Source of the DNA: Sorghum bicolor
Taxonomy: Eukaryota > Streptophyta > Magnoliopsida > Poales > Poaceae
Assembly: GCF_000003195.3 (NCBI RefSeq)
Contig: NC_012873.2
Location: 12,547,894 to 12,611,893 of the forward strand
Length of the DNA: 64,000 nucleotides
Direction of reading: 5' to 3'
Part shown: positions 1-11,366 of the stretch, piece after piece
Layout: each line of letters starts with the position of its first letter
Position numbering within the stretch: position 1 is the first letter of the stretch
The notes under the pieces: model-generated
Seen by the model: only the letters and a program-made list of their open reading frames with translations
What the model was told of the DNA's origin: nothing
The model's database searches: none
Program-made: the position numbers and the translations under genes

Positions 1-47
1 TATCAAATTAATTCCTATTAATTAGAAATTAAATTTTGGGTGTTACA
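1..47 (-). mobile_element. End of an LTR of the TGTAACACCC family
   Basis: The + strand ends in gggtgttaca, so the minus strand starts TGTAACACCC followed by an A/T-rich stretch. This resembles the LTR start at 49,134. The LTR runs off the left edge and abuts a gypsy gag fragment at 48. The family assignment rests on the terminal dozen bases only. Confidence 0.5.
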
Positions 48-500
48 ACATCTGACATTTCTCAGATATGCGCCTTAAGATTCCAAAAATTTCCTATGAT
101 GAGGAAATCTCTGCTTTCATCAAAGGCCTCCATTACCATGAGGCCCTTAGGAGAAAGTTACTTTAGAAATGGCCGACCACAGTTGTCGAGCTTCTCATCA
201 CTGCCAAAAATTACGCAGATGCTGATGATACTGAGAAGCTAATCAAGGAAGACGTGTGAGGAACTCTACGACCAGACCACCCCCCGCGACGTGATGACAA
301 CCGCGACAATCGTGGGAGAATCAACAACCGTGACCGTCGTTGCAATGACAATCAAGATCATCGAGAAAACTAGGATAGGCACTGAGATCATCGTGACAAC
401 TTCATGGGCAAACGGCCTCGTGAAAACGACTAGGAAGTTAATACGATCAAAAGACCCACTGGTCGTCTTAACTACTAGGAGGACCCTAGAACCCTAATTC
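48..500 (+). pseudogene. Ty3/gypsy gag fragment, Tat/RIRE2-like
   Basis: Read across small frame breaks, the stretch encodes gag-like text: IPKISYDEEISAFIKGL, then a segment on pairwise RKLL and KWPTT, then AKNYADADD. This matches the retrotransposon gag region of grass gypsy elements that precedes an Arg/Asp/Asn-rich tail, and that tail is visible here as repeated RDDNRDNR-like residues. There are stop codons at the KLL/KW junction and further downstream, so it is dead. Both ends are cut: an LTR end at 47 on the left and an unrelated Athila-type LTR on the right. The lineage (Tat rather than another non-chromovirus) is inference from gag similarity recalled from memory. Confidence 0.6.
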
Positions 501-1232
501 ATTATCTCTAGTTAGGATCCGAGCCAAGCCATTCAAGAGTAGATTAGCCATGTAGTCTCTTGTGAGATTAGGGTTAGTCTTGTAGAATTAGAGAGAGATA
601 GAGTGGAGGGAAGAGTTGTGGAGGAAGCTTTGGTCCTATCGGTGGCTCCTTCCTCGGCTTGTACCTGTGGGATCAAGCTCCTTCGTGGGGTTTGCTTCTG
701 AGATTCTTCGGTGTATCAACTTCTAACACTAGTAAGTCTATTGTTATTCATGTTCTTTGGTTTGCGATAGATTGGAGTTGCATGTTGTGTATATATGAGG
801 TGTCTAGACTCAATTACACATAGATATCCTCCTGCGCACCGGATAAGGATAGTTCATGGGAAGTGACCAAATTGTCCCAATGAATTTCTAGTTTTCTATC
901 AAGCTTGTAAGGACTGGTAGGACTTGGGTGTCAAATTAGACTATTCTCTATCAGTACTCTGGCCTAGCTCATCCCCTCTAGAATACTATTAGCATAACTT
1001 ACCACATGTTAGAACTAGAACCCTTAGAAGTCTCCTCTATATCCCTTTAGTTCCCTTGTTTGATACTCAGGGGTTAAGTTAGCCTTGGTTAGTCATCACA
1101 CATTTTCTCCTTGCGCATAAACAAATACGATAGTCGAGATATCTCTCCCGAGTGAAGTGCTACATTGGTATATCCATGTGTTTGTGGATTATTTCTCTTT
1201 GATTCTTCTGTAGTGCATAACAAATACCAACA
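501..1232 (+). mobile_element. Right-hand part of an Athila-type LTR
   Basis: The segment parallels the right half of the LTR at 54,770-56,003: a gagagagatagagtgga block, a tacctgtgggatcaag block, the actagtaagt block, and the terminal gtgaagtgct...taccaaca. It ends in CA at 1232 with no primer site following, so it is the end of a 3' or solo LTR. The left end of the LTR is missing. It abuts the minus-strand gag of another Athila-type element, possibly as an insertion into it. Confidence 0.6.
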
Positions 1233-1905
1233 CCTGCTGCTGCTGAAAAGTTGAGATCTTTGCATGTAGGGCATTTGTTTTGCCTATAGGAAAGAACTTT
1301 GCTAGGAAAATAGTGGAGTAGATATTCCATGTAGTGTGTTTCTTTCTGTTGGTGTAGAACCATTACTTTCCCCTTCCCAAGAGTGAAAATGGGAGAAGGT
1401 GGAGTAGTATGTCATCCCTTTCAACTCCTTTGATGATGAAGTATTGGAGATGGGCACTTGCATCTTCATGTGCTTTCCCACAAAACTGGTTGGCTTGCAC
1501 CATGTTAATCAAAGCTAGCTTGAGCTCGAATCCTTCATCTCCCACATTGACTACTGATCCAGTCCTGATGCTAGTGGTTTGAGTGGAGAATTCACAAAGA
1601 ATCTTGTTGGCCTTGGCTTTGAACAATAGCGTCAAACTCCTTGGCTAGTCTTCTTCCGACAAAGTGGTTGGGGATTCTGCTTCCTAAGCTGGGCTTTGGT
1701 TTTTCTGATTGTTTCCTATAGATCCTCAATGTAATTGTTGGATAAAGAAAACCAAACATACATTAACGTGTAATAAAATATTAACAACTAGACAAAAGAT
1801 AGGGTAAGCCTTTTTGAGTAAAACATCAATAGTGTGGCTCGATTATCACATGTGAAAGATTATTCCTAGATTTTCAAATTTAATCTATTCTAAACCTCCT
1901 TTTGC
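1233..1905 (-). pseudogene. Athila-lineage gag fragment
   Basis: Minus-strand translation gives gag text of Athila elements: ELKLALINMVQANQFCGKAH, then IIKGV, then LLPFSLLGRGK, and in the next frame FFPIGKTNALHAKISTFQQ. It lies directly downstream of the primer-binding site at 1908-1925 and the 5' LTR at 1934-3894, which is the correct order for a minus-strand element. At least one frameshift separates the two halves near 1363. The gag is cut at 1232 by a plus-strand LTR. No protease, RT or integrase of this copy remains. Confidence 0.75.
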
Positions 1906-1907
1906 CT

Positions 1908-1925
1908 TCCCCGACAACAACGCCA
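1908..1925 (-). other. Primer-binding site, degenerate tRNA-Asp type
   Basis: The minus strand reads TGGCGTTGTTGTCGGGGA, two transitions from the site at 56,012-56,029 that many plant gypsy elements use (complement of a tRNA-Asp 3' end). It lies eight bases inside the LTR edge, as in the younger element. Confidence 0.75.
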
Positions 1926-1933
1926 GAGATGCT

Positions 1934-3894
1934 TGTTGGTATTTCTAACATGATTACAAATAGGAGGGTCAAACACTTTCCTAGCGAAGGCATTAGAAAT
2001 ATTCAAGATATCTCTTAGCATTGCTTAAGTCAGGTTGTCATCCCAACACAACACCAAAAGATGTGGTTCTACTTATGATCATAGCACTATAAAAAATGAA
2101 TAAAGGTTATCTGCAAGCGCACAAATAAAATACACCCGTTGTAGCATTTCACCCAGGAAATTTCCAGTTATTGTTATATATAATTTTACCACTAGGAAGG
2201 CACTTGGAGGTATGAAGAACAAAATCTATAACTTATACTTATGATAAGAGTTCCACTAGTTCAATACTAAAAGTAGGGATCAATCATATCATTAATAAGG
2301 ATAATTAATAACAGATCAAAGCAATCCTAAAAGAGGTTCCACCGAGCATTTTCCTACTTGGGCATGACTCTAGAAAGAACTAGAAAATAGATACTAACTC
2401 CTAGGGTTATTCTAACTATAGGTCATTGAGCTATAATGATTAGTGCAATTACATCTAGCAATCATGGTCAGGATAATCTCACATTCATACTCAAGAGACA
2501 TTGCTAAGGTGGGTTAGGAACATAGCACGACATCACCCTACAACTTCAGCCTTACTTGTCTAATATTCGGGGACTAGACTATAGAGGACTCAATGAAGCT
2601 ATAATAGTCACCTTCATGGTCTGTCACATGGCCTAGAATATAGGGTGCATTTGTAGATAAACAATGTATAAGCACCACGCTTACATAATATCTACCACCC
2701 ACCCCTTTATCATCGAAATCAGTGCTATACGAACAAGAGCATAAACACAAAACTACTCCAACTATACTAGACATATAATCAACACATGCAACAAATATTA
2801 TAATTATGAATCTAGAATTATAACAAGTCATATCAAGTATTCAACTCACACATGAACTAGAACAAGAACTAGAGGAAAACATGAACTAGACAAGAACACA
2901 ATGAACTAGACGATGAACTAGATGAACTAAAACAAGAACACAATGAACTAGACAATCTTGATGATGAACTAAAAGAACAAAAGTTGAACTAGAAGAACAA
3001 TAACACAAATAGATTAACAATTTTAAATACAAGAGAGAAGTAGATGGTTGTAGCTAGCCTTCTCGTGACTAGACCTGGAATCCAAGTGTTGCTTGACTCC
3101 TCTAATTCCTATTCTTATATTCTAGCTATGACTAGTTGGTGGAGCTCTAGGTTATCCTTTTGAGGGAACCTTTGAAATGAACAATGGATATGAGATATGA
3201 TTATGGGATTGATGCCTCCAGGGGGGTCTACCTCTGTTTATATAGTCTAGTGGAATGAACTGTAACCCTTGGATCAAACTGACATGAAACAATGGTCAAG
3301 ACGCATCATAGAGGTTAGTTGGAGGCCGTCACACAAAGGAGAGTCCAACTGGCAGGGGGACCAGGCCGACCGGGAAGCCGCCGGTCCTTCGCTTCTTTTG
3401 CGTGCCTTCTAGTGTCTTCCACATTCTTCTAGTACCATCTAGTGCCATTTTCTGATATGTTTGCGCAATGAGTCATGTCATGTATGGATTCTTTCCTTTT
3501 CAAGCTTCTAGATAAATCTCAGGAAAATATTGTTTCATAGAGCTGTGGAATCTTGTTTCTTTAGTCCTTGGTCTTGTGATGATGATGATGATTTTAGGGT
3601 CTTCTAGAGTCTTCTCAGTCTTATCCATCAAGGACTTTCTCTCCGGTGCTCCAAATATAGCAAATGATATGTCTGTCTCAATCATCTTGACAAGCTCTCC
3701 GCAATGGTGTGCTCAGATTGTTCACTTGAGATACTTTTACATGGTAAAATATTGAATATCCTGCATGTTAAGTGAGAACAACACAAGTCGTGGAACTTAT
3801 TAGAATAAACCCCTATAACCATACTTTACACATTGTTTCAGATCTCTTCTTGGGTTAACTGATGGTTAAAAATTGGAGTTAATTACCATCAACA
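1934..3894 (-). mobile_element. 5' LTR of a minus-strand Athila-type element
   Basis: On the + strand it starts TGTTGGTATT and ends ACCATCAACA (1,961 bp). The minus-strand LTR therefore begins TGTTGATGG, close to TGTTGACGG of the LTR at 54,770. The primer site and gag follow in the right order. Related LTR sequence recurs at 9,029-10,475 and 44,619-45,780 (shared blocks around gactcaatgaag and ccactaggaagg). The stretch 2,840-3,010 holds a run of short gaactaga-like repeats. The five bases beyond the right edge (aggct) are a possible target duplication whose partner is not visible. Confidence 0.75.
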
Positions 3895-4699
3895 AGGCTT
3901 CATCCATGGCAACTGCTATCTATATAGGGACAGCACTGCCGCTCTAAGGCGCGACACTACCGTATCTGAGGTGTCAGCGGAATTATTTGTAGCAGGAGCT
4001 TAAGGATATCCTTATAACTGTAACTTGGATTTCTTTGGTCTCATATCACTAGTGGCCATTTTCTTGATTACCTCACAAGGTGATTCCTCATTACCTACAA
4101 CATGAACAAGATCCTACTCTACTAGAGAGCCATTAAAAGCATCATATGGAAAATGATTCATTTAACTTAAAATACTCTAGTCATTCTTAGCAAATTCACA
4201 AACACACATATCTTTGTGAACTTCTAGAGACTCCACAAATTAAATGGCTAGCTATCAAGGGTTAAGTACTAATTACCGAGGTGAAAATGAAGTTTAAAAT
4301 ATTTCCATTGGTTCATCTCTGGGTCAACCATATAAGAAGATACAATATAAACTGATTGATAGCTTGAGTGAATATTTTCAATCAACTTGCTCAAGCACGC
4401 TGAAGCTTCATATCACCTTCAAGTACATACAACACTTATGAAGCACAATTTGGTACCCAAACTATGTTGGGTCCACTATGGTTAGTCACAAAAGATTAGG
4501 CACCAAAATGGCCTTTGTGCTAGCATATTGTGAACCAGTCACGTTTCTAGCACAACTGTCATTTTTGGGCCTCCTAAGTATATTTGAATCAATTGTTGAG
4601 TTGAGCTTAGGAGTGTTACCCATGGGACAATCCATGCTTAGTGTCCTTTCCTCTACATATATAGCACAACCAACTTTTGATATTGTTAGGCTTTATATA
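3895..4699 (-). pseudogene. Degraded gag-pol linker of a SIRE-like copia element
   Basis: No long frame survives. The minus strand near 4,440-4,490 reads THNSGPNIVWVPN-like text with stops, which resembles the linker before the protease in SIRE/Opie copia elements. It is contiguous with the gag at 4,700-6,398. A composite GC-rich motif (gcactgccgctct...gcgacactaccg) at 3,929-3,965 also recurs in this element's LTR. Protease, integrase and RT are absent, cut off at 3,894. Confidence 0.4.
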
Positions 4700-6398
4700 T
4701 TAGATTTCCTTGCTCACTTGTACTTCTTTATTAATGAGCCTCTTTCTTGATGACACAATACCTTCACTTTTCTTGTTAGGACATGAGTCAATTTCATGTC
4801 CCTTCTCATTGCATCCATAACACTTACTTTTGCTTCTTGTCTTATTCTTTGGAAGTGTGGCTTGGTCATCAACATTTTTGGAACACATAGAGGCATTATG
4901 TCTCATGTTAATACTCTTGACATGAGCCATCTTCTTTTTTCTTGGATCTTGCATATGCTTTTCTCTACTTTCTTTGAGGCATAGTATTTCATGTGATGAC
5001 CCTCTTTTTTGCACTTGAGGCAAGCGATGAGAGTCTTCTTTGGTTGATGTTGCACCTTGATGGCTTTGGGAGCTTTGTTGTTCTGCCTAGGCATTTTCAT
5101 AACGAGCTTAGTCTAATTAGGAGACAGATTGGTAGCCTTCCTATTTTTTGCGAGGTGGCACTGTCGCCCTTGGGGTACAACACCGCCGCGGTTTATGTAG
5201 GCTGAACTATACCAAACTGCTCCCTCCTCTCAAACTACACACATCCAAAGCCATTCACATTTTTCTTGCTAGCATCTTGAGTTGTCATTCATGCACCCTT
5301 TTGCTATGATTTTATTGAGCCTGGCAATCTCTTTTCCCATGACCTCTATATTAGTAAGGTTAGTGGCATAAATATTCAAATCAAGATTAAAGTATTTTCC
5401 ACAACATTGGCTAGTGGAGGGAGTAGAGGCATCCTTTGCCTTAGAGAGATGTGAGGTGCTCTCCCAGAGAAGACTATATTACAACTCAAGCTCTTTGTGC
5501 TTTCATCTAAGTCACAATACTTTTGGTTGAGTGTAGCATTTGTCTTCTTTGTGAGAGCATGGTCATCTTGCTCTTTAGCCAAAGCCTTGCGCAAGGAGGC
5601 CACCTCATTTCTCTCTAATGCAAGAGCTTCCCTACTAGCAATATAAATGTTTTCTTGTGCAATGAGATCATCATCTCTAGTTGCTAGTTTACCTTGGATG
5701 CCCTCTAAATCCTCCATTAGTTTAGAGATGAAGAGTTTGGTCTTAGGATCCAAATTTTGAATTATTTTATCGACCTCTTCATCACTAGAGCTATCACTAA
5801 GATCACTACTAGAGATGTCACTAGGAGGTGAAGGAGGTTTGGCTATTGATTTGATCTTCTCGCCTTTTTCCATGAGACACACTAGAGAAGTGGCATGTAG
5901 AGTTGAGCTTCTAGGTGAGGTGTATTCATCATTTGGCCTCCACCAATCACAAGCTTCTCCTTCCTTCAAAATGTTAGAACAACAAAAACTAGAGGAAGTA
6001 GAAGTACCACATGTAAAAGCATTATTCCCATCAACCATTTTATTACCATCCATTAAGTCATGTGTTGGCGAGGAAGTGGATGTGGTATGATCCATTAGGC
6101 CTTTTGGGAGAATCACTTGAGGCTCATCATTTATCGATGAAGTTGAGCACTCCTCAAGTGGTTCCTCTAATGAGAGCAACTTTCCATCACATTTGGAGCT
6201 GTCATATCTTTCTTTAAGCATAGTCCAAATGATATGAGCATCATGAAGTGGTTCACCATCTCCAAATATGATGGCATCAAGAACATCTTCACTCAAAGCA
6301 CTAAATAAGACATTACTAGCTTTAGCATTGTATTGTAAGCATTTCACTTCCTCTCTAGATAGATAGTCCAAATCATCACTAGGAGGTAAAATGCTCAC
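4700..6398 (-). pseudogene. SIRE-like copia gag with zinc knuckle, degraded
   Basis: The minus strand holds a 340-residue open frame (5,376-6,398) followed by shorter frames to 4,700. The N-terminal part contains LQYNAKASNVLFSALSEDV and IIWTMLKERYDSS, the UBN2/copia-gag signature. An acidic Ser-rich linker follows (DLSDSSSDEEVDKIIQNLDP), then a coiled-coil-like Glu/Lys segment. Further on, CYGCNEKGHEIDSC is a CX2CX4HX4C zinc knuckle (about 4,760-4,830), and a degenerate second knuckle precedes it. Frameshifts separate these parts and a stop lies just before the first Met. It lies downstream of the primer site at 6,562-6,573, so this is the body of a minus-strand element whose 5' LTR is 6,576-9,023. 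Gag packages the element RNA; this copy cannot. Confidence 0.7.
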
Positions 6399-6561
6399 AT
6401 CTACAATCTGCTCTATTTAAGGACCCATGGCCCTAAAATATCAAGCATACAAGTAGACCAAGATATATATTTTGAGCTATCTAAGAGTAGAAGTTCTAGA
6501 GATACCTCCTCACTTATCGTCATTGTCTCTCAAGGTGGTTAAGCCCAAAATTGAGAGCCTA

Positions 6562-6573
6562 GCTTTGATACCA
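6562..6573 (-). other. Primer-binding site, tRNA-iMet type
   Basis: The minus strand reads TGGTATCAAAGC, complementary to the initiator tRNA-Met 3' end with one mismatch. It lies two bases inside the LTR edge at 6,576. Confidence 0.8.
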
Positions 6574-6575
6574 AT

Positions 6576-9023
6576 TGAAAGGACCTTGATGTCACCTAGA
6601 AGGCCTAGAGGGGTGAATAGGCCTACAAAAAAAATCAGCTCAAACAAAAATTAAAACTTAGGGCGGGACTGCCTCCCTTCGAGGGCGGCACTACCTTTCT
6701 GCAACTGTATGTCCAATATAGCCTAAACTTGGTGAAGATGTACTAGAGATGCATGTCCTATGAAAAAACTACAAAATTTCAACTTGAAAAATCTACCAGA
6801 TTATAGGGCGACACTGCCACCCTTTGAGAGCGGCACTACAATTCAAAATTTAACTAAGGAAATTTAGGTCAGGTAAATTTCCCAACTTCCTACAAGTATG
6901 TTAGTCACTGCACAACAGTTATATGCAGTAGAACAAGTACCACCAAGTAGATTGGCCACAAATCTTACAAGCACCTCAACAATAATTAGAACTTATAAGA
7001 ATGTAAAACAACACACGATATTAATCTTGTGGTTTGGGGTCGCCACTAAGGCTGGCTTAATCCATGTTGTTGATGTGCCCACACAAGGAACAACTTGCCA
7101 CCAAGGCTTGCCCTTCCCTTGTTCTCCAAACAACAGTGTTACCTCTTGAAGGAGGGGTGATTTCTTAGCTGCAAAAGTTGATTAGAAACTATTCCCGCTG
7201 CTCACCACAAGCATGGGAGCTCACCAGGCGATGCCTAGCTATCTAGGAGGCTTCATCTCCAAGAGTAACAAATGCACAACAAAGAATCGATGAAGCCTAG
7301 CAAGTGCTCAAGGTTAATCTTGCACTAATCAACTCTCTAACTTTTAATCACATAGCCCCAACACTTAATTGTGTACTAAACACTTCACTCTCATAAAGAG
7401 AGGGTTATTGGAAAGGTTGGGAAGGTTATTATGACCAGAAGTAGTGGGATGGATATATATATACTTATCCCACTTAAACTAGCCATTAGGATTCAAAAAA
7501 GTAGTCATTATGACTCTAAAGGGGCGGCACTACCATCTATGAAGTGCGGCAGTGCCGCCCTCTCAGAAATAGAATAGGTCACCTTACGAAAAAAGCTATA
7601 ACTTTTTACTCCGAACTCTATTTTTAGTGATATTGGACTTTTCAGAAAGCTTGGTTTGAGGGTATACAACCTAGCAGAGAGCAAGCCCAAAGATCAACTA
7701 GTTCACGTGTAATGCTAAGTGTTTTCTCTCATGTTAGCACTTGGGGTCAGTTAGTTTGAGCACTTGAGACTTGTCTGTGATTCATATTGCATCCCTCTTG
7801 ATAGTACAACATACCTATACTCAAGATGAATAGAAAATAACCAATTTATCCACTTGAGTCTTCAATGTCTTCATATATCGTTCTTCTCAATATTGCTTCA
7901 TAAGGGGTCGCAATCAACATTGTCTTTTCTCTTAGAGCAAACACACCTTGAGCATGTGACTTGAACTATTTCCACAAATATGAGTTCACCTCCATGGCTT
8001 CAAGTCACTTCTGCTAATGATTTGATACTCAACACAATATGACTCCTCATAGCTTGATTAGTTCCTCGACTCAATGCAAGTATTCTCTTCTTCACCTTAG
8101 CCATGGTACCTCGGTCCTTAAGCCGTTGCTTGTCCCTTCACCTTCGTTTAGTCCCTTGAAACCCTTTCCTTGTTATCTTCACCTTATCAAGCCATACTCA
8201 AGTCACATCATATTAAGCATTCATTGAATAAAAATTTCTTCAATATTGTGATCCTTGCTTGAATATCTTCTAGATATAAATGTTGAGATCAATTAAGCTT
8301 CAATTTGACTCACATAGAGACATGTATGGATCAACATCAATATGGTCAAGCCAATTCACGCTTCCTTATATCCTCTCTATTTTGGCTTGACATTTCAAAC
8401 ACTTACTCTAATATGTATTTTCATACTTCTAGCTAGATCAAAATGATTGCAAAGTGATTTACCAAATCTTTATCTATACAAGCAAAACAATCATAGAGAC
8501 CTACTTATATCCAATATGAGTTATATCCTTTGTCTTTTGACCTTTCCTTGACATGTTCTCACCTATGCATTCTTGATTCATTCTTCAACCTTTATCAAAG
8601 CTAGTTCATTATCAAACTTTTCTTGTTCTTGAAAAGCAAGCCATTACAGAGACCAATCCAAAAACATCAACTCATGTCTCTTTTGCCATTTTCCAAATAT
8701 GCTTGCTTTCACATGATGCTATGATATCCCACAATATTGAAGCCATTTCACAGATTCTATTTGCATTGTTGTCTTTCGCTTGAGCTAGATTGTTTCATAA
8801 TCCTCCAATAATACAACAATACACAATTTGGTCTTCATTTCAACACTATGTGGCATATCATCAAGTTTGCCTACTTGTTGAGCCTTGAATATACTTGTCA
8901 ATACAATCCACAAGTATTTGCAATAGACTCAATATCCTGGTCAAAACTTAGCAAACTTATTAGACTTTTAATTATGTTGTCATTCAATTCACCAAAACCC
9001 ACAAAGGGCTAGATGTACTTTCA
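6576..9023 (-). mobile_element. 5' LTR of a minus-strand SIRE-like copia element (2.4 kb)
   Basis: The + strand edges are TGAAAGGACC on the left and GTACTTTCA on the right, giving a TG...CA LTR of 2,448 bp. The minus strand begins TGAAAGTACATCTAGCCC. The left edge is fixed by the primer site. The body has several GGCGGCACTACC/GGCAGTGCCGCCC palindromic motifs (about 6,661, 6,798 and 7,518) and is otherwise A/T-rich without an ORF of note. The flanking gtatt at 9,024-9,028 is a candidate target duplication. The partner LTR is not in the window. Confidence 0.75.
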
Positions 9024-10475
9024 GTATTTATTAATGCAACTCTTGGATTCAACTTAGTCACCTATTGTCTACCTACACCCGAGCTAGCAACCAGGTTGTC
9101 ATCCATAGTAATAGAGCTAAAGATGTTCTAAGGATTTATAAACTATTATTTCATGTGACTAAATAAATATAAAGATAAAAATAAATGTATCCGCAAATAC
9201 ACAGTTTAACTATACCATTGTAGCATTTTACCTAGAGTATTACCAGGTTACCAATTTATATTTATTCCACTAGGAAGGGATGGCTAAAAATATGATTAAC
9301 ACCTGATGCCTATCACTTGCACATGTGATGGAGAGTTAACCATATACTCAATAACAAGGGTGTCACAAGTCATAAATAATATATGATAAATGATAAATAT
9401 CCAAGTCATAAATAATAATAATTGCATCCTAGAGCACTCAAATCTAAAGCACATAGTGTCTTATTAGATAGAGCCGAGAGGAATAGATTCCTAAGTTATT
9501 CTAACTATAAGTCTATGAATACTATGGTTAGTGCAATTACACCTAGCAATCATTGTTAAGACCACTATTATATCTATGCATAAGGAAAATCACTCTAGGG
9601 AGGTATGGGATCATAACAAGACAACCCAAGGCGACCGTGTTCTACTAGTCCTATATACGACGAGTAGGCCACATAGGACTCAATGGGATTATTGTCACAC
9701 ATGCGATCTACCACATGGCACTTCATATAGGTTGTATTCGCAGGTTAAAACCATCTAGACACCATGTCTACATGGCACCCACCACCCATCCAGTGATCAT
9801 CTAGACGAGCGCTATACGAACATATACACAAAGATAATACTAATCCAACTATACTAAGCATATAACCAAAGTAGGCAAAAAATAATATAATCAAGTAGAG
9901 AAAAATCATAACTATAGTCTAAACAGAAGTATATATGTAAAGTAATACAAGAGAGAGATTACGAGAAATTACCAAGCAATGCTCCCAATAGATCCAGAAT
10001 CCGGTAGAAGTGCCTCCTCTCTGCTACTAATCTATGTAACTAGGCTCTAGACTTGGTGGAGCTCTAAGGAGACTAGGGTTTCTAGCTCTAATAACTTGAA
10101 TAAAATGACTTGGTGCTTCTTTCCAGGGGGAGAGGCTTAGTTTATATATAGACTGGTGGAGTGAACTATAGCCCTTGGATCAAATCGACTTGAATGGATG
10201 GAGAAGATCAATCCTTGGAGGCGGTGGAGGATTGTGGCAGAAGGGCGCTGATAGGTGGGCCCTGCCCTGGGGGCCAGGGTGGCTGACCTAGCTCTATTCC
10301 AAGTAGGCCTCGCCTTTGCTGACGTGTCTTCTAGATTTTCTCCATTTAGTTTTGGCAGAAAAATTCCTTTTTAGCCTGATGTTCTTCATATCTCGTCCGT
10401 ATTTCCTAACACACCCCTGCAAAACACAGACTCTACAAAAACTATGGAATTCTATTAGATAACCCCCCTATACTA
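9024..10475 (-). mobile_element. Athila-type LTR fragment
   Basis: The order of shared blocks matches the LTR at 1,934-3,894: aggttgtcatcc, gtagcattttacc, ccactaggaaggg, aggactcaatggg, cccttggatcaaa, and the attagataa/cccctata block near the end. The sequence is strongly diverged and has no ORF. The last 60 bp or so of the LTR are missing at 10,475. The left part was interrupted by the SIRE-like element. Confidence 0.6.
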
Positions 10476-10851
10476 TGTTGATATTATGTTATATTGATTC
10501 TTTTTATGATTGATTGATGGGTTGCTTTATGGTAGTTAAGAACCGTCGACAATGGGTTGTGTGATTCTGCCTCATACCCCAGTGTTAGCATCATGGTTTG
10601 GAGATCGTGAGGTGGTAGGTTTTCTCTCGCTCGGGCATGACCCTAATCAGCTGTTTTAGCTGACGTCGATGGTTTCATATATACAACTCATCTTACAAGA
10701 CCGCTAAAGTAAAGATAAATTGAAAGATATGTTAGCCCCATGACCTTATTATTGTATTACAGCTTGCATGATTCTACCTCATGCCCCACTAATATAAATG
10801 GTAAGTTAGAGTCGTCGAGTCTATTGTTATCTACGGCCTGCATGATTCTAC
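10476..10851. mobile_element. LTR-like remnant that received the CACTA element (left part)
   Basis: It starts TGTTGATATT at 10,476 and contains variants of a gattctacctcatgcccc unit near 10,561, 10,771 and 10,843. The sequence continues beyond the CACTA element at 23,876 as tgcctcatgtcccac. I see no ORF. Calling it a gypsy LTR is inference from the TG...CTAACA boundaries (10,476 and 24,386); the outside flanks do not form a matching 5-bp duplication. Confidence 0.4.
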
Positions 10852-11088
10852 CACTAGTACAGAGAAGGGCTTTAGCCCCGGGCCGTAAGCGCCTTTAGTC
10901 CCGGCTACGGAACCGGGGCTAAGGTTTCGGGACTAAATGTCCCACCTTTAGTCCCGGTTCCGTGGACCGGGACTAAAGGTCAACCTTTAGTCCCGGTTGG
11001 TAACAGCAACCGGGACTAAAAGGTGCGCTAGGGTGTGCCACCTGGCCTCCACTTTTAGTCTCGGTTTTTGCTACCAACCGGGACTAAA
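10852..11088. repeat. CACTA 3' terminus with subterminal palindromes
   Basis: The terminal repeat is followed by at least four copies of TTTAGTCCCGGTT or its complement AACCGGGACTAAA, arranged as hairpins separated by short loops. These are the presumed binding sites for the element's DNA-binding protein. A (CTTTTTT)n tract follows at about 11,090-11,135. Confidence 0.9.
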
Positions 11089-11366
11089 GACTTTTTTCTT
11101 TTTTCTTTTTTCTTTTTTCTTTTTCTTTTCATTTGGTTTTCCATTTAGGGTTTACAATTATGTTATTGTTATTTTCGAATGCGTATTGTTTGCTGGTAGT
11201 TTATGGAACGCGCACCTATAATTTATATAATTTAAAGGATTACATATAAATATACTATAAAACACTATATATATATATAAATAATATGTATCTATAGGTC
11301 CATAATAAAATATTTACACATATGCTTCACGGACAAAGTATTTACAACACAATTTATCTCCACCAC

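Noticed and set aside
4478..4984. Plus-strand hydrophobic open frames
   Set aside because: They are antisense to the degraded copia gag with its zinc knuckle, which explains the sequence.
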